A stretch of 64,000 bases of DNA from Faecalicoccus pleomorphus DSM 20574 (GCF_000420345.1 NZ_ATUT01000003.1:1-64000), one strand, 5' to 3'; numbered from the stretch's first letter, positions 1 through 10,312 are shown. The notes: generated by a model not told the origin, from the sequence alone. A program made the numbers and translations.

Positions 1-158
1 CTCTTGGCCAGTGTCACAAGCTGATCCATTACAGCACTTAATTCTTTGGCTTTCATTTCTGTTGTTTCGATCTGTCCGCTTTCAATCAAAGATGTTGCCA
101 TGTTTCTTAACAACGCTTTACGATGATCGGCGGTACGTCCTAATTTACGATTCCACAT
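1..158 (-). CDS. rplQ: 50S ribosomal protein L17 (N-terminal part, runs off the window)
   Basis: The first 52 codons on the minus strand read [17 protein letters not shown] onward, the conserved start of L17, a large-subunit protein near the exit tunnel. An AGGAG sequence precedes the ATG at 158. It follows rpoA by 14 bases, the standard end of the alpha operon. The C-terminal half is outside the window. Confidence 0.95.
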   Translation of the reverse strand, partial: MWNRKLGRTADHRKALLRNMATSLIESGQIETTEMKAKELSAVMDQLVTLAK

Positions 159-172
159 ACTTTATCGTTCTC

Positions 173-1123
173 CTACTCATACGATTTAAAGAACAATCCT
201 AACTGGTACATTTTGTCTTTGACTTCTTTCAAAGACTTTTTACCTAAGTTCTTTACATGCATCATTTCATCTTCAGTTTTTTGCGTCAATTCATCAACTG
301 TCTGAATACCGGCACGTTTCAAACAGTTATAAGAACGTACGGAAAGATCCAGATCTTCGATCATCATCGTGTTGACTTTTTTCACATCTTCTTCATGTGG
401 CTGTTGTACCACAAAGCTTTCTTCCAAATGCAGATCCGCTAATGGGATCAATGCATCCAAATGATCGACCATAACGCCGGCAGCCTGGCTGATTGCCTGC
501 AGCGGGCTGATCGTTCCATTGGTTTCCACTTCGATATGAACCTTGTCGTATTTGGCATCCTGGCCTACACGAGCCGGTTCAGAAAGATACTGTGCACTGC
601 GTACCGGCGTAAACAAAGCATCCAGTGCAATCGTATCGGCATCCAATGCATAATCCTTTTCATTTTCTAATGCGCTTTTATAACCGAATCCATTTGTCAC
701 AAACAGATCCATTTCCAGAGAATTTCCCTTCTCCAGATTACAGATTACCTGTTCCGGATCTTTGATCGTTACTTCTTCCGGACAGATGATGTCAGCTGCC
801 TGTACCGTAGCCGGTCCTTTTTTGGAAATGTGTAAAGTAAACACACCTTCCTGCTGACAGTTTAATCGTAATTCTTTAATGCGTAAGGAAAGTGTTGTTA
901 CATCTTCTAAAAGACCCTCAACACTTGTCTTTTCTTCATTTAAACCTTCCACACGATAGCCGATGATGGCACATCCAGGAAGGTTAGACAACATGACGTT
1001 GCACAAGGTACTTCCTACTGTAGTACCAAACCCTCTTTCCAAAGGCTCGAATACATAAGAGCCTTTGTTGTTTTCTTCATCAACCGATTCCTTATGAAAT
1101 AAAGCTCTTTCAAATTCCTGCAT
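173..1123 (-). CDS. rpoA: DNA-directed RNA polymerase subunit alpha
   Basis: This 316-residue protein is the alpha subunit that nucleates RNA polymerase assembly. The N-terminal dimerisation domain covers about residues 1-230, with the family signature FGTTVGSTLCNVML. A linker leads to the C-terminal domain (about 250-316), whose helix-hairpin-helix segment LDLSVRSYNCLKRAGI contacts UP elements and activators. I chose the ATG at 1123 because AGAAAGGAAG lies just upstream. A start 15 codons earlier would overlap rpsK and add residues not seen in the family. It sits between rpsK and rplQ in the alpha operon. Confidence 0.97.
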   Translation of the reverse strand: MQEFERALFHKESVDEENNKGSYVFEPLERGFGTTVGSTLCNVMLSNLPGCAIIGYRVEGLNEEKTSVEGLLEDVTTLSLRIKELRLNCQQEGVFTLHISKKGPATVQAADIICPEEVTIKDPEQVICNLEKGNSLEMDLFVTNGFGYKSALENEKDYALDADTIALDALFTPVRSAQYLSEPARVGQDAKYDKVHIEVETNGTISPLQAISQAAGVMVDHLDALIPLADLHLEESFVVQQPHEEDVKKVNTMMIEDLDLSVRSYNCLKRAGIQTVDELTQKTEDEMMHVKNLGKKSLKEVKDKMYQLGLFFKSYE

Positions 1124-1137
1124 TCGACACTTCCTTT

Positions 1138-1527
1138 CTATCCACGAGGTCGTTTTGGCGGACGACATCCATTGTGTGGAATTGGGGTCACATCATTGAT
1201 CATCGTGATGCTCAGTCCGGCTACCTGCAAGGCTCTGACAGCTGCTTCACGTCCCGGCCCCGGTCCTTTCACTTCCACGCTGACCGTCTTCATTCCATGA
1301 TCCATTGCAGCCTTACCCGCTGCTTCTCCGGCTAGCTGTGCCGCATACGGTGTGCTCTTTCGGCTTCCCTTGAACCCTAAGGCCCCCGCACTGCTCCATG
1401 CTACCGCGTTTCCACTCTCATCTGTGATCGTTACGATCGTATTGTTGAAAGTCGAGTGGATATGTGCACATCCGCGTGCTATATTCTTCTTGACGCGGCG
1501 TTTTCCTCTTCTCTGTACCTTTGCCAT
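1138..1527 (-). CDS. rpsK: 30S ribosomal protein S11
   Basis: A 129-residue S11 of normal length. This platform protein helps form the mRNA exit region of the small subunit. The conserved central block ([15 protein letters not shown]) and the basic C-terminal tail ending [11 protein letters not shown] are intact. It lies 14 bases upstream of rpoA and 16 bases downstream of rpsM, in the usual order. Confidence 0.97.
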   Translation of the reverse strand: MAKVQRRGKRRVKKNIARGCAHIHSTFNNTIVTITDESGNAVAWSSAGALGFKGSRKSTPYAAQLAGEAAGKAAMDHGMKTVSVEVKGPGPGREAAVRALQVAGLSITMINDVTPIPHNGCRPPKRPRG

Positions 1528-1543
1528 ACTCTACTCTTCCTTC

Positions 1544-1909
1544 CTACTTCTTCTTGTTGGCTACCGTCTTCGCTTTCCCTTTGCGTGTTCTCGCATTGGT
1601 CTTCGTTCTCTGTCCTCTGACCGGCAGTCCCTTTCTGTGTCGGATCCCTCTGTAGCATCCGATCTCCATCAGTCGCTTGATGTTCAACTGTACTTCTCTT
1701 CGCAGATCCCCTTCGACCTTGATCTTGTCGATGGCCTTTCGGATCGCGTTCATCTGTTCTTCACTTAGATCCTTTACACGGATGTTCTCATCGATTTTTG
1801 TCTCTTCCAATACTTTCTCGGACGTGCTCTTCCCGATCCCATAGATATAGGTTAAGGCGATCACCACACGCTTGTCGTTTGGAATATCTACTCCTGCAAT
1901 TCGTGCCAT
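1544..1909 (-). CDS. rpsM: 30S ribosomal protein S13
   Basis: A 121-residue S13, the head protein that bridges to the 50S subunit and touches the P-site tRNA. The start [15 protein letters not shown], the helix-two-turn-helix segment ([14 protein letters not shown]) and the basic tail rich in [11 protein letters not shown] are as expected. It lies between rpmJ and rpsK. Confidence 0.97.
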   Translation of the reverse strand: MARIAGVDIPNDKRVVIALTYIYGIGKSTSEKVLEETKIDENIRVKDLSEEQMNAIRKAIDKIKVEGDLRREVQLNIKRLMEIGCYRGIRHRKGLPVRGQRTKTNARTRKGKAKTVANKKK

Positions 1910-1922
1910 TGTTTCCTCCTAC

Positions 1923-2039
1923 TTAGTTTCCTTGTCTTTGTTTGTGTTTTGGGTTTTCACAAATTACCATGACGCGACCCTTGCGTCGTATTACTCGGCA
2001 TTTGTCGCACATCGGTTTTACGGATGGTCTTACTTTCAT
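1923..2039 (-). CDS. rpmJ: 50S ribosomal protein L36 (zinc-binding form)
   Basis: A 38-residue ORF starts [19 protein letters not shown]. It carries Cys11, Cys14, Cys27 and His33, the zinc ligands of L36. An AAAGGA box lies before the ATG at 2039. It is 13 bases upstream of rpsM. In many Bacillota infA and map come just before it. Here the next gene upstream is adk, 119 bases away. Confidence 0.95.
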   Translation of the reverse strand: MKVRPSVKPMCDKCRVIRRKGRVMVICENPKHKQRQGN

Positions 2040-2069
2040 TTGTCTAATCCTTTCTCTACGTATAATCCT

Positions 2070-2160
2070 GTTAAAATGCGTATAGTGCTATGCGGATTTT
2101 AACAGTAACGTAGTTTAAAAAATATAACGCAAGTAAATTGCGCATAAAGATGCGCAATTT
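2070..2160 (-). other. Two strong hairpins in the adk-rpmJ spacer
   Basis: The spacer holds two inverted repeats. One (arms 2135-2145 and 2150-2160, core TTGCGCAT/ATGCGCAA) overlaps the adk stop codon. In the direction of transcription a T-rich stretch follows about ten bases later, so it may be a weak terminator or a processing site. The other (arms 2070-2085 and 2088-2103, ends GTTAAAAT/ATTTTAAC) lies in the rpmJ leader. Both occupy the place where map and infA usually sit. Their function is unknown. Confidence 0.55.
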
Positions 2161-2806
2161 ATTTGCTTAAAGCTTCTTTTAAAACAGGCCAGATTTCTTC
2201 AATGCCAGCGGTCGCATCAATTCTCTTGACCATTCCTTTTTCTTCATAGTATGCGATAACAGGCTCTGTGTTTTTCGCATATTCCTCTAAACGAGTTTTT
2301 AGACTTTCTTCATTATCATCTTTTCTTTGTGATAATTCAGAACCACATTTATCACAAATCCCTTCCTTTACCGGCGGTTTTGAATAAATGTTGTAGATTT
2401 CTCCACAGTGTTTACAACTGCGACGTCCTGTTATGCGACGTGTCAATTCATCAAATGGAACATCCATCACAACAATTTCATCAACCATCAGATCGGTTCC
2501 TTCTGTCATCTTTTCAAAGGCTTTAGCCTGATCCAATGTTCTTGGATATCCATCTAATAAATATCCATTCTTTTTATCCGATAATTGGCTCAAGTACTCT
2601 TTAACCATGTTGTTGGTAATCTCATCCGGTACTAGCAGACCTTTTTCCGTATAGGCTTTTGCCTGCATACCTAATTCAGTGCCTCCGGCAATGTTTGCCC
2701 GGAAGATATCACCGGTACTGATATGATTCAAATCGAATTCTTCTTTGATACGGCTCGAGAATGTCCCTTTTCCGCTTCCAGGGGCACCCATGATAAAGAT
2801 GTTCAT
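2159..2806 (-). CDS. adk: Adenylate kinase (zinc-binding LID type)
   Basis: A 215-residue cytoplasmic enzyme that interconverts ATP plus AMP and two ADP. The P-loop GAPGSGKGT is at residues 7-15. The AMP-binding segment STGDIFR and the LLDGYPRT motif are present. The LID carries four cysteines (CKHCG and CDKCG), the structural zinc site typical of Gram-positive enzymes. It follows secY by 21 bases, the classic spc-operon arrangement. Confidence 0.97.
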   Translation of the reverse strand: MNIFIMGAPGSGKGTFSSRIKEEFDLNHISTGDIFRANIAGGTELGMQAKAYTEKGLLVPDEITNNMVKEYLSQLSDKKNGYLLDGYPRTLDQAKAFEKMTEGTDLMVDEIVVMDVPFDELTRRITGRRSCKHCGEIYNIYSKPPVKEGICDKCGSELSQRKDDNEESLKTRLEEYAKNTEPVIAYYEEKGMVKRIDATAGIEEIWPVLKEALSK

Positions 2807-2827
2807 ACTTCAGCTCCCTAGACGATT

Positions 2828-4123
2828 TTATTCGTCTTCAAAATAATTCTTATACGATTTCTGTGTAATCAAACCTTGTACTTGTCGTACAGTTTCGATG
2901 GCGACACCGACAACGATGATCATTCCCGTTCCACCGAGCGCCATTGATGTGTTCATTTCAGTCCAGATTAACGGCATTAAATGTGGAAGTACAGCTACCA
3001 GGGCTAGCGCAACAGAACCCAAAGTTGTCAATCGAGATAAAACACGATTCACATAGTTTTCTGTTTCTTTTCCCGGACGCACACTTGGAATGTAAGCACC
3101 AGATTTTCCTAAGTTCTCCGCAATCTTTTCCGGATTGACCTGCATCTTCGTATAGAAGAACGTAAAGAATAAGATCAATAGTACATAAATCACTAATGAA
3201 TACCAAGTTCTCATTCCCAGCCAATCAGTCATCACACTAGTGACTTTATTCGATGCAAAGAAACTGGCAATTTGTAAGGGTGCCATCATCAGCGATGAGG
3301 CAAAGATTACAGGGATTACACTGGCCGAATTCAGTTTCAACGGTAAATAGTTTGATTTACTCTGTTTCGATAAACTGATAGAACTTGACGTATATTGTAT
3401 AGGAATACGTCGTTCGGCCGTATTGATCAATGTTACGAAAATAATAATAATCAAATATACAACGATGTAACCGATAAATAAACCAATTCCCTGCCCCGTT
3501 GGATCATCTCCGATCAAAGAAGTCCATGCGGAACTAAACTGTCTTGGTAATCTTCCTACGATACCGGCCATGATGACCATAGAAATACCATTTCCAATCC
3601 CTTTGGTCGAGATTTGGTCACCGATCCATACAAGAAACATCGTTCCTGCTGTAAAGATCGTTGCGATATACAGAATCTTACTCATTGTGGCTCCGCCCTC
3701 AATCAGTCCTGTATAGGTACTTGAGAAACCATATACTAAGGAGAAGGATTGAACAAAGCCAAAGATCACAGCTAGATAACGTGTATATTTATCTAACTGC
3801 TTGCGTCCTTTAGCTCCAGACTTAGCCAATTCTGACAACGGCGGAATCACATCCATACTCAGTAACTGGATGATGATAGAAGCCGTGATATACGGTGTAA
3901 CACCTAAGGCAAAGATGGAGAACTGTTCAAGACCTCCACCTCCTAAAAGATTCAGCATGGCAAAGAGGGAATTATCCTCTAAACCGGCGACTAAATCGGT
4001 TGTATTTACATCCGGAACAGTAATTGCAGACCCTAAACGATATACAAGAAAGGCAAATAAAGTAAAGAGAATTCGATTACGAATATCTTTATTTTTAATT
4101 ATTGCCTTAAAGCTCGATATCAT
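2828..4123 (-). CDS. secY: Protein translocase channel SecY
   Basis: A 431-residue membrane protein with ten predicted transmembrane segments, the pore of the Sec translocon. Family landmarks include the N-terminal RNRILFTLFAFLVYRLG, the plug region with a LNLLGGGGLEQFSIFALG stretch, and the cytosolic loop VRPGKETENYVNRVL that contacts ribosomes and SecA. It starts one base after the rplO stop codon, so translation is probably coupled. Confidence 0.97.
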   Translation of the reverse strand: MISSFKAIIKNKDIRNRILFTLFAFLVYRLGSAITVPDVNTTDLVAGLEDNSLFAMLNLLGGGGLEQFSIFALGVTPYITASIIIQLLSMDVIPPLSELAKSGAKGRKQLDKYTRYLAVIFGFVQSFSLVYGFSSTYTGLIEGGATMSKILYIATIFTAGTMFLVWIGDQISTKGIGNGISMVIMAGIVGRLPRQFSSAWTSLIGDDPTGQGIGLFIGYIVVYLIIIIFVTLINTAERRIPIQYTSSSISLSKQSKSNYLPLKLNSASVIPVIFASSLMMAPLQIASFFASNKVTSVMTDWLGMRTWYSLVIYVLLILFFTFFYTKMQVNPEKIAENLGKSGAYIPSVRPGKETENYVNRVLSRLTTLGSVALALVAVLPHLMPLIWTEMNTSMALGGTGMIIVVGVAIETVRQVQGLITQKSYKNYFEDE

Positions 4124-4124
4124 T

Positions 4125-4562
4125 TTAGATCTCCTCGGCTGTTCCGCCTGCTTTTTCTATTGCTTCTTTAGCTGATGCAGAGAATTTGTTTGCTTTTACA
4201 ACTAATTTTTTAGTTAACTCTCCATCACCTAAAACTTTTAAACCAGCTAATTCTTTACGAATAATCTTCTTATCCAGCAGTAAAGCTGCATTGATTTCAG
4301 TACCTTCATCAAACTGATTCAGAGTTTCTACATTAACTATAGCATATTCTTTGCGATTAAAGTTTGTAAATCCTCTTTTTGGTAAACGTCTTGCCAATGG
4401 TGTCTGTCCACCTTCAAATCCAAGACGAACTCCTCCACCACTTCTGGCTTTTTGACCTTTTTGTCCGCGTCCGGAAGTTTTACCATTTCCGCTTCCAGGT
4501 CCACGACCTACGCGGTTTCTTGTTTTGGAAGCTTCCGTCTGTGTCATTTCATGTAATTTCAT
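4125..4562 (-). CDS. rplO: 50S ribosomal protein L15
   Basis: A 145-residue L15, a late-assembly protein of the large subunit. The Gly/Arg-rich N-terminus ([19 protein letters not shown]) and the C-terminal globular part are typical. It follows rpsE by only 15 bases, so rpmD (L30), which usually sits between these two genes, is absent here. Confidence 0.97.
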   Translation of the reverse strand: MKLHEMTQTEASKTRNRVGRGPGSGNGKTSGRGQKGQKARSGGGVRLGFEGGQTPLARRLPKRGFTNFNRKEYAIVNVETLNQFDEGTEINAALLLDKKIIRKELAGLKVLGDGELTKKLVVKANKFSASAKEAIEKAGGTAEEI

Positions 4563-4577
4563 ACTTCAACCTCCTGC

Positions 4578-5087
4578 TTACCCGCGAATTTCTTCTGGTT
4601 TCTTTCCACGAAGACGAGCAACTTCTTCTAAAGTTGTCAGGGATTTCAATCCTTCAACGGTTGCACGAACAACGTTGATCTTCGTACGAGAACCTAAACA
4701 TTTTGTTAAGATATCGGAGATACCGGCCAATTCTAATACAGAACGGGCAGCACCACCGGCGATAACACCGGTACCTTCGCTGGCCGGACGCATAAATACG
4801 CTTCCTGCACCATAGTTACCGATTGTATCATGTGGAATAGTTGTTCCTACGATTGGAACGGTGAACAAGTTTTTCTTAGCATCTTCAACCGCTTTACGAA
4901 TTGCATCCGGTACTTCGTTTGCCTTTCCTGTTCCCATACCTACGCGACCTTTACGGTCACCGATAACTACAAGACAAGAGAAACGGAAACGACGTCCACC
5001 TTTAACAACTTTTGTTACACGGTTAATTGCAACAACTTGTTCTTCGAATTCTTTCTGCTCTCTTCTAGGTTGTTTTCTTTCTGCCAT
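4578..5087 (-). CDS. rpsE: 30S ribosomal protein S5
   Basis: A 169-residue S5, involved in decoding accuracy and in mRNA unwinding at the entry site. The N-terminal double-stranded RNA-binding fold ([18 protein letters not shown]) and the [17 protein letters not shown] segment are conserved. It is followed directly by rplO. Confidence 0.97.
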   Translation of the reverse strand: MAERKQPRREQKEFEEQVVAINRVTKVVKGGRRFRFSCLVVIGDRKGRVGMGTGKANEVPDAIRKAVEDAKKNLFTVPIVGTTIPHDTIGNYGAGSVFMRPASEGTGVIAGGAARSVLELAGISDILTKCLGSRTKINVVRATVEGLKSLTTLEEVARLRGKKPEEIRG

Positions 5088-5099
5088 GTGTGCGACCTC

Positions 5100-5456
5100 C
5101 TAAAATTCCAAGCCAGCTTCACGAGCTGCATCGGCAAGAGCTTTTACACGTCCTGCGTAAATATATCCACCACGGTCGAATACAACCTTTGTGATGTTAG
5201 CTTCTTTAGCGCGTTTTGCGATTTCAGCACCCACTTGTTTAGCGGCTTCCACATTACCACCATTTTCAAGTTTCATTGCCAAGCTGCTGGCAGATGCCAA
5301 AGTCTTCATGTTTACATCATCAATAAGCTGAACATGAATGTGTGCGTTACTTCTAAATACACTCAAACGTGGGCATTCAGGAGTTCCGCTGATTTTTGTA
5401 CGTACACGAGCGTGACGACGAAGACGCTGTGCATTGCGTGATTGTTTTTTAATCAT
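5100..5456 (-). CDS. rplR: 50S ribosomal protein L18
   Basis: A 118-residue L18 that binds 5S rRNA in the central protuberance. The basic N-terminus ([20 protein letters not shown]) and the C-terminal [19 protein letters not shown] block are characteristic. It is placed between rplF and rpsE as usual. Confidence 0.97.
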   Translation of the reverse strand: MIKKQSRNAQRLRRHARVRTKISGTPECPRLSVFRSNAHIHVQLIDDVNMKTLASASSLAMKLENGGNVEAAKQVGAEIAKRAKEANITKVVFDRGGYIYAGRVKALADAAREAGLEF

Positions 5457-5476
5457 ATCTTAAGATCTCCTTCCCA

Positions 5477-6022
5477 CTACTTCTTACCAGCTGTCTTACC
5501 TTCCTTACGACGGATATATTCACCTTTATAGCGAATACCTTTTCCTTTGTAAGGTTCTGGCTTACGAACAGCACGAACATTAGCAGCAAATTCACCAACA
5601 AGTTGTTTATCGATTCCAGATACACTGATTTCAGTAGCACTTGGACAAGTTACATCCAATCCTTCCGGAATCTGCATTTCTACCTGATGAGAATAACCAA
5701 CATTCATCGTTAAAGTATTTCCTTTTACAGCGGTACGGAAACCGATACCAACCAGTTCCAGTCCTTTCGTAAATCCTTCAGAAACTCCTACGACCATGTT
5801 ATGTAACAAAGCACGAGTCGTACCATGTAATTGTTTAGTGTGTTTTTCGTCATTTGGACGTACTACAGTGACCTCAGTTCCCTCAACGTTGATCTGCATC
5901 AAGTCAGAGAACTTACGAGATAAAGTTCCCTTAGGACCTTTTACAGTCACCTCATTACCTGCAGCGACTTCCACACTTACGCCAGCAGGAATGGTAATCA
6001 GTTTATTCCCGATACGTGACAT
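5477..6022 (-). CDS. rplF: 50S ribosomal protein L6
   Basis: A 181-residue L6 with two repeated alpha/beta domains. The C-terminal signature [21 protein letters not shown] is intact. It binds 23S rRNA near the sarcin-ricin loop. Spacing to rpsH and rplR is short, in the standard spc order. Confidence 0.97.
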   Translation of the reverse strand: MSRIGNKLITIPAGVSVEVAAGNEVTVKGPKGTLSRKFSDLMQINVEGTEVTVVRPNDEKHTKQLHGTTRALLHNMVVGVSEGFTKGLELVGIGFRTAVKGNTLTMNVGYSHQVEMQIPEGLDVTCPSATEISVSGIDKQLVGEFAANVRAVRKPEPYKGKGIRYKGEYIRRKEGKTAGKK

Positions 6023-6036
6023 TCTTTATCCTCCTA

Positions 6037-6435
6037 TTACCAGATATACGCAATGACTTCGCCACCTAAGTGGTTCTTTCTTGCGTTTTTATCGGTCATC
6101 ATACCATTACTTGTAGAGATAATGGCAATTCCTAAACCGTTTAATACACGAGGCAGATTTTCAACCTGTGCATAAACACGAAGGCCAGGTTTAGAGATAC
6201 GACGAAGACCAGAGATGATCTTCTTGTTATCTTCTGTGTACTTTAAAGTGATCGTCAGGTCTTTATGAACACCTTCACCTTCCACTTTATAGTCTGTAAT
6301 GTATCCTTCTTCTTTTAAGATTTCAGCAATAGCTTTCTTTTCTTTGCTGACAGGCATACTAACAGTTTCATGTTTTTGTTGCAATGCGTTGCGGATTCTT
6401 GTCAGCATGTCCGCAATTGGATCAGTCATAATCAT
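6037..6435 (-). CDS. rpsH: 30S ribosomal protein S8
   Basis: A 132-residue S8, a central-domain assembly protein of the small subunit. In other bacteria it also acts as the spc-operon repressor. The start [15 protein letters not shown] and the C-terminal [14 protein letters not shown] block are conserved. GGAGG lies nine bases before the ATG at 6435. A second in-frame ATG two codons later is possible. Confidence 0.97.
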   Translation of the reverse strand: MIMTDPIADMLTRIRNALQQKHETVSMPVSKEKKAIAEILKEEGYITDYKVEGEGVHKDLTITLKYTEDNKKIISGLRRISKPGLRVYAQVENLPRVLNGLGIAIISTSNGMMTDKNARKNHLGGEVIAYIW

Positions 6436-6452
6436 TGTTATATGCCTCCTTC

Positions 6453-6650
<198 letters not shown>

Positions 6651-7190
6651 CTACTTCTTGAAAGGCATACCCATTTTTTCAAGCAGGGCTTTAGCCTCTT
6701 CATTTGTTTCTGCGGTTGTTACGATGACAACATCCATTCCGCGTGTACGGTTTACTTTATCAAAATCAATTTCAGGGAAAATGATCTGTTCTTTAATTCC
6801 TAATGTATAGTTTCCACGACCATCAAAGCTAGTGTCAGAAACTCCACGGAAGTCACGAACACGTGGCAAAGAAATGTTGAACAACTTATCTAAGAAGTCA
6901 TACATTTTTTCTTTACGCAATGTAACTTTACATCCGATTGACATACCTTCACGCAATTTGAAGTTGGCAATGGATTTCTTTGCTTTTGTGATTACCGGAG
7001 CCTGTCCAGTAATGGCTGCCAATTCCTCAACAGCTTCATCCAACAATTTCGCATTTTGGATGGCATCTCCAACACCGATATTTACGACCACTTTTTCGAT
7101 CTGCGGTACCTGCATTACGGATTTGTAGTTGAAGTCTTTCATAAGCTGAGGAATGACTTCGTTTTTATATTTTTCCTGTAAACGGTTCAT
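6651..7190 (-). CDS. rplE: 50S ribosomal protein L5
   Basis: A 179-residue L5, the 5S-rRNA-binding protein of the central protuberance that contacts the P-site tRNA. It has the typical start [15 protein letters not shown], the [19 protein letters not shown] motif and a C-terminal [17 protein letters not shown] block. Confidence 0.97.
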   Translation of the reverse strand: MNRLQEKYKNEVIPQLMKDFNYKSVMQVPQIEKVVVNIGVGDAIQNAKLLDEAVEELAAITGQAPVITKAKKSIANFKLREGMSIGCKVTLRKEKMYDFLDKLFNISLPRVRDFRGVSDTSFDGRGNYTLGIKEQIIFPEIDFDKVNRTRGMDVVIVTTAETNEEAKALLEKMGMPFKK

Positions 7191-7202
7191 GTCTTATCCT
7201 CC

Positions 7203-7520
7203 TTATTTAACCTTAACTTCTTTTCCGCTTGTCTTATAGACACGCACCTTAGTTCCGTCTTCTTTTACTTCCATTTTGATACGGGAAGCTTTTTTGCTCT
7301 TTTCATCCCAAAGCATTACATTGGAAACGTGAATCTTAGCTTCTTTTTCAATAATTCCGCCATCTGGATTGGCCTGTGTCGGTTTCTGGTGTTTTTTCAC
7401 CATGTTTACACCTTCCACAATAACCTTATCTTCTTTTGGATATACAGAAGTTACTTCACCGATTGTGCCCTTGTAAGCACCAGTAATAACTTTGACTCTA
7501 TCACCTTTTTTAATTCTCAC
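7203..7520 (-). CDS. rplX: 50S ribosomal protein L24
   Basis: A 105-residue L24, an assembly initiator at the exit tunnel, with the KOW motif ([18 protein letters not shown]). I place the start at the GTG at 7520 because it gives the family N-terminus [16 protein letters not shown] lies eight bases upstream of it. An earlier GTG three codons upstream would overlap that ribosome binding site. Confidence 0.93.
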   Translation of the reverse strand: MRIKKGDRVKVITGAYKGTIGEVTSVYPKEDKVIVEGVNMVKKHQKPTQANPDGGIIEKEAKIHVSNVMLWDEKSKKASRIKMEVKEDGTKVRVYKTSGKEVKVK

Positions 7521-7532
7521 TTGGCACACCTC

Positions 7533-7901
7533 CTATAATACTTCCGGAGCCAGAGATACGATCTTCATGAAATCGTTATCACGTAATTCACGAGCAACAG
7601 GGCCGAAAATACGTGTTCCTCTAGGCGTCTTATCATCTTTGATCAATACAACGGCATTGTCATCAAAACGGATGTAAGTACCGTTTTCACGGCGGACACC
7701 ACGTCTTGTACGAACGATAACACCTTTGACTACATCACCTTTTTTAACGGTTCCACCAGGAGTGGCCTGTTTTACAGTACACACAACGATATCACCGATG
7801 TTTGCAAATTTTCTTACGCTTCCCCCTAAACAACGAATAACTAATACTTCTTTAGCTCCGGTGTTGTCAGCGACGCGTAAACGACTCTCGTTTTGAATCA
7901 T
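7533..7901 (-). CDS. rplN: 50S ribosomal protein L14
   Basis: A 122-residue L14, a five-stranded barrel protein at the intersubunit interface. The start [19 protein letters not shown] and the [15 protein letters not shown] segment match the family along their whole length. It lies between rpsQ and rplX. Confidence 0.97.
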   Translation of the reverse strand: MIQNESRLRVADNTGAKEVLVIRCLGGSVRKFANIGDIVVCTVKQATPGGTVKKGDVVKGVIVRTRRGVRRENGTYIRFDDNAVVLIKDDKTPRGTRIFGPVARELRDNDFMKIVSLAPEVL

Positions 7902-7919
7902 TGTTTCGCCCTCCTAGTC

Positions 7920-8177
7920 CTATACACGCGCTTTCTCAATGATGCTTACCAAGCGGAAACGCTTTGTAGCAGACAATGGACGAGTTTCCATGATCTCTAC
8001 GCGATCTCCTACATGAGCTTCATTCTTTTCATCATGCGCTTTGAATTTCTTTGAATATTTAACACGTTTACCGTATAAAGGGTGTGTTTTCTTCGTTTCT
8101 ACTACAACCGTGATTGTTTTATCCATCGCATCACTTACGACAGTACCACGATATACTTTACGTACATTTCTTTCCAT
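7920..8177 (-). CDS. rpsQ: 30S ribosomal protein S17
   Basis: An 85-residue S17, an OB-fold primary binding protein of 16S rRNA. The sequence [20 protein letters not shown] is conserved. The ATG at 8177 is preferred over one two codons earlier because GGAGG lies only two bases before the earlier ATG but at normal spacing from this one. Confidence 0.94.
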   Translation of the reverse strand: MERNVRKVYRGTVVSDAMDKTITVVVETKKTHPLYGKRVKYSKKFKAHDEKNEAHVGDRVEIMETRPLSATKRFRLVSIIEKARV

Positions 8178-8189
8178 CGTCATACCCTC

Positions 8190-8393
8190 CTACTCTTGAC
8201 CTTGCGCATTTTCACGCTCTGTCATAACTGTTTTGATACGGGCAATCGTCTTCTTAACAGTTTTTAAACGTGCCGTGTTTTCCAGCTGTCCTGTAGCCTG
8301 CTGGAAGCGGAGATTGAATAACTCTTCTTTTAAAGCATCGATCTGAGCAAGAAGTTCTTCATTTGTCTTTTCACGAATTTCTTTAGCTAACAT
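8190..8393 (-). CDS. rpmC: 50S ribosomal protein L29
   Basis: A 67-residue two-helix L29 at the tunnel exit, close to the binding site of SRP and trigger factor. The [20 protein letters not shown] motif is the family signature. Its ATG overlaps the rplP stop codon (TAATG), which suggests translational coupling. Confidence 0.96.
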   Translation of the reverse strand: MLAKEIREKTNEELLAQIDALKEELFNLRFQQATGQLENTARLKTVKKTIARIKTVMTERENAQGQE

Positions 8394-8809
8394 TATTTCA
8401 CTTCTCCTTTTCTCGCAAAACGAGTCTTAACAGGAAGCTTGTGGCTGGCAAGACGAAGCGCTTCACGAGCTACTTCTTCACTTACTCCACCAACTTCGAA
8501 CATTACTCGTCCAGGCTGTACTACAGCAACCCATCCTTCTGGAGCACCTTTACCGGAACCCATACGTACTTCCAAAGGTTTTTTAGTTCTTGCCATGTGA
8601 GGGAAAATACGAATCCATACTTTACCTCCACGTTTCATATAACGTGTCATGGCAATACGGGCAGCTTCGATCTGACGGTTGCTAACATAGTTTCCACTTT
8701 CGGCAACCAAACCAAATTCACCAAAGTCAATAGAACGACCGGCTTTACTACGACCTTCGTAGCTTAAACGATGTGGACGTCTATACTTTGTACGCTTAGG
8801 CATCAACAT
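8393..8809 (-). CDS. rplP: 50S ribosomal protein L16
   Basis: A 138-residue L16, which shapes the A site of the peptidyl-transferase region. [19 protein letters not shown] and the central [17 protein letters not shown] are conserved. The ATG at 8809 is nine bases from GGAGG and overlaps the rpsC stop (TAATG). A second ATG two codons in is an alternative. Confidence 0.95.
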   Translation of the reverse strand: MLMPKRTKYRRPHRLSYEGRSKAGRSIDFGEFGLVAESGNYVSNRQIEAARIAMTRYMKRGGKVWIRIFPHMARTKKPLEVRMGSGKGAPEGWVAVVQPGRVMFEVGGVSEEVAREALRLASHKLPVKTRFARKGEVK

Positions 8810-9660
8810 TATTCGTTACCTCCTTTGTTTTCAACAGGAGCCTGTTCCTTTGCAGGAGCCGCATTCTGCTGAGGAGCACGTCCGTTTGGACGACGATTAC
8901 GGTTGTTGCGGTTTCTTCCGCGCATTGGACGCTGTTTGGGAGCTTCTGGTTCTTTTACCATTTCTCCAGGCAGTACTTCACCACGACAGATCCATACTTT
9001 AACACCTAAACGTCCGTATGTTGTAGCCGCTTCTTCCCATGCATAATCAATGTCAGAACGCAATGTATGCAATGGTACGACACCTTCAGAATATCCTTCT
9101 GTACGAGCCATATCGGCACCACCTAAACGACCAGATACAGCTGTTTTGATACCCTTGGCACCAGCACGCATAGAGTTCTGGATTGCTTTTTTCTGTGTAG
9201 CACGGAAGCTCTTACGCTGTTCCAATTCATTAGCGATCCAACGGGCAACCAAACGAGCATCCAAGTTTGGATTGGCTACTTCGACAACGTTGATCTGGAT
9301 CGTCTTTTTGTTTTTAGAATCTTTTTTAACACCGGCATTAACCATTTTTTCCAGTTGTTTTTTCAGACCTTCGATAGATTTTCCATCCTGTCCGATCACA
9401 ACACCTGGATGAGCCGTACGAACGATGATCGTTACACGATTTTTAGTACGTTCGATTTCAATACGAGAGATCTGAGGATCCGCTTTTCTCTTATCCTGTG
9501 CTGCGTTCGACAATTTTTCATAATAGTTTTCGATGAATTCACGAATCTTAACATCTTCGATCAGAAGGGATCCGAATTCTTTATCGTCTGCGTACCATCT
9601 TGACTGCCAGTCACGAATGATACCAACACGCATCCCGATCGGGCTTACTTTCTGTCCCAT
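8809..9660 (-). CDS. rpsC: 30S ribosomal protein S3 with long C-terminal extension
   Basis: A 283-residue S3. The KH domain has the GxxG loop in [12 protein letters not shown], and the C-terminal domain begins near [19 protein letters not shown]3 lines the mRNA entry tunnel. The usual length is about 215-230 residues. Here the last 50 or so form a low-complexity tail rich in Arg, Asn, Pro, Ala and Gln, starting at [16 protein letters not shown]. The tail looks disordered and RNA-binding. Its role is not known. Confidence 0.96.
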   Translation of the reverse strand: MGQKVSPIGMRVGIIRDWQSRWYADDKEFGSLLIEDVKIREFIENYYEKLSNAAQDKRKADPQISRIEIERTKNRVTIIVRTAHPGVVIGQDGKSIEGLKKQLEKMVNAGVKKDSKNKKTIQINVVEVANPNLDARLVARWIANELEQRKSFRATQKKAIQNSMRAGAKGIKTAVSGRLGGADMARTEGYSEGVVPLHTLRSDIDYAWEEAATTYGRLGVKVWICRGEVLPGEMVKEPEAPKQRPMRGRNRNNRNRRPNGRAPQQNAAPAKEQAPVENKGGNE

Positions 9661-9670
9661 GGCGAACCTC

Positions 9671-10006
9671 CTACTCTTTCTCAGCCACTACAACTGTGAT
9701 GTGGCTTGTACGTTTCATAATTGGGCTGGCACTACCTTTTGCACGAGGCATATAACGTTTTAAAGTAATACCTTCATTGGCCCAGCAAGCTTTAACATAA
9801 AGCTTTTCTTCATCTAAATCATTGTTGTTTACCGCATTGGCAATGGCAGAGTTCAAAACTTTTCCAACCAGATATCCACCTTTGTTGGGAGTGAACTTGC
9901 AAATTGCTTTTGCTTCTTCTACGTCTTTGCCGCGGATCAAGTCTAAGACAAGTCTTGCTTTACGAGGCTGAATACGTAGAGTTTTCGCTGTTGCTTTTAC
10001 TTCCAT
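9671..10006 (-). CDS. rplV: 50S ribosomal protein L22
   Basis: A 111-residue L22 whose extended hairpin lines the exit tunnel and is a known site of macrolide-resistance changes. The signature [21 protein letters not shown] is intact, with no obvious deletion or duplication in the loop. It lies between rpsS and rpsC. Confidence 0.97.
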   Translation of the reverse strand: MEVKATAKTLRIQPRKARLVLDLIRGKDVEEAKAICKFTPNKGGYLVGKVLNSAIANAVNNNDLDEEKLYVKACWANEGITLKRYMPRAKGSASPIMKRTSHITVVVAEKE

Positions 10007-10019
10007 GATATCCTCCTAA

Positions 10020-10295
10020 TTAACGTGATTTCTTGTCATCTGATCCATGACTTGCATATTTACGAGTTGGAACAAATTCACCTAATTTGTGACCAACCAT
10101 ATCTTCTGTTACATAAACTGGTACGTGTTCCTTACCGTTGTAAACCGCAAATGTGTGTTCAACAAACTGAGGGAAGATAGTAGAACGACGACTCCATGTT
10201 TTAATAACTTCTTTTTTGTTTGAGGCATTTAATGCTTCGACCTTTTTCATCAGATGTTCATCACAGAAAGGTCCTTTTTTCAAACTACGACTCAT
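10020..10295 (-). CDS. rpsS: 30S ribosomal protein S19
   Basis: A 91-residue S19 of the 30S head, which forms a bridge with the 50S subunit near the A site. [18 protein letters not shown] and the C-terminal [17 protein letters not shown] are highly conserved family blocks. Confidence 0.97.
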   Translation of the reverse strand: MSRSLKKGPFCDEHLMKKVEALNASNKKEVIKTWSRRSTIFPQFVEHTFAVYNGKEHVPVYVTEDMVGHKLGEFVPTRKYASHGSDDKKSR

Positions 10296-10312
10296 GTTCT
10301 TTCCTCCTTTTC

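Noticed and set aside
173-1168. rpoA with a 15-codon N-terminal extension
   Set aside because: The extension overlaps rpsK and has no family support. The internal ATG at 1123 has a good ribosome binding site.
4830-5441. A 203-codon plus-strand ORF opposite rpsE and rplR
   Set aside because: It is antisense to two certain ribosomal genes, has Cys/Phe/Thr-rich composition and lacks a ribosome binding site. It is a shadow of biased codons.
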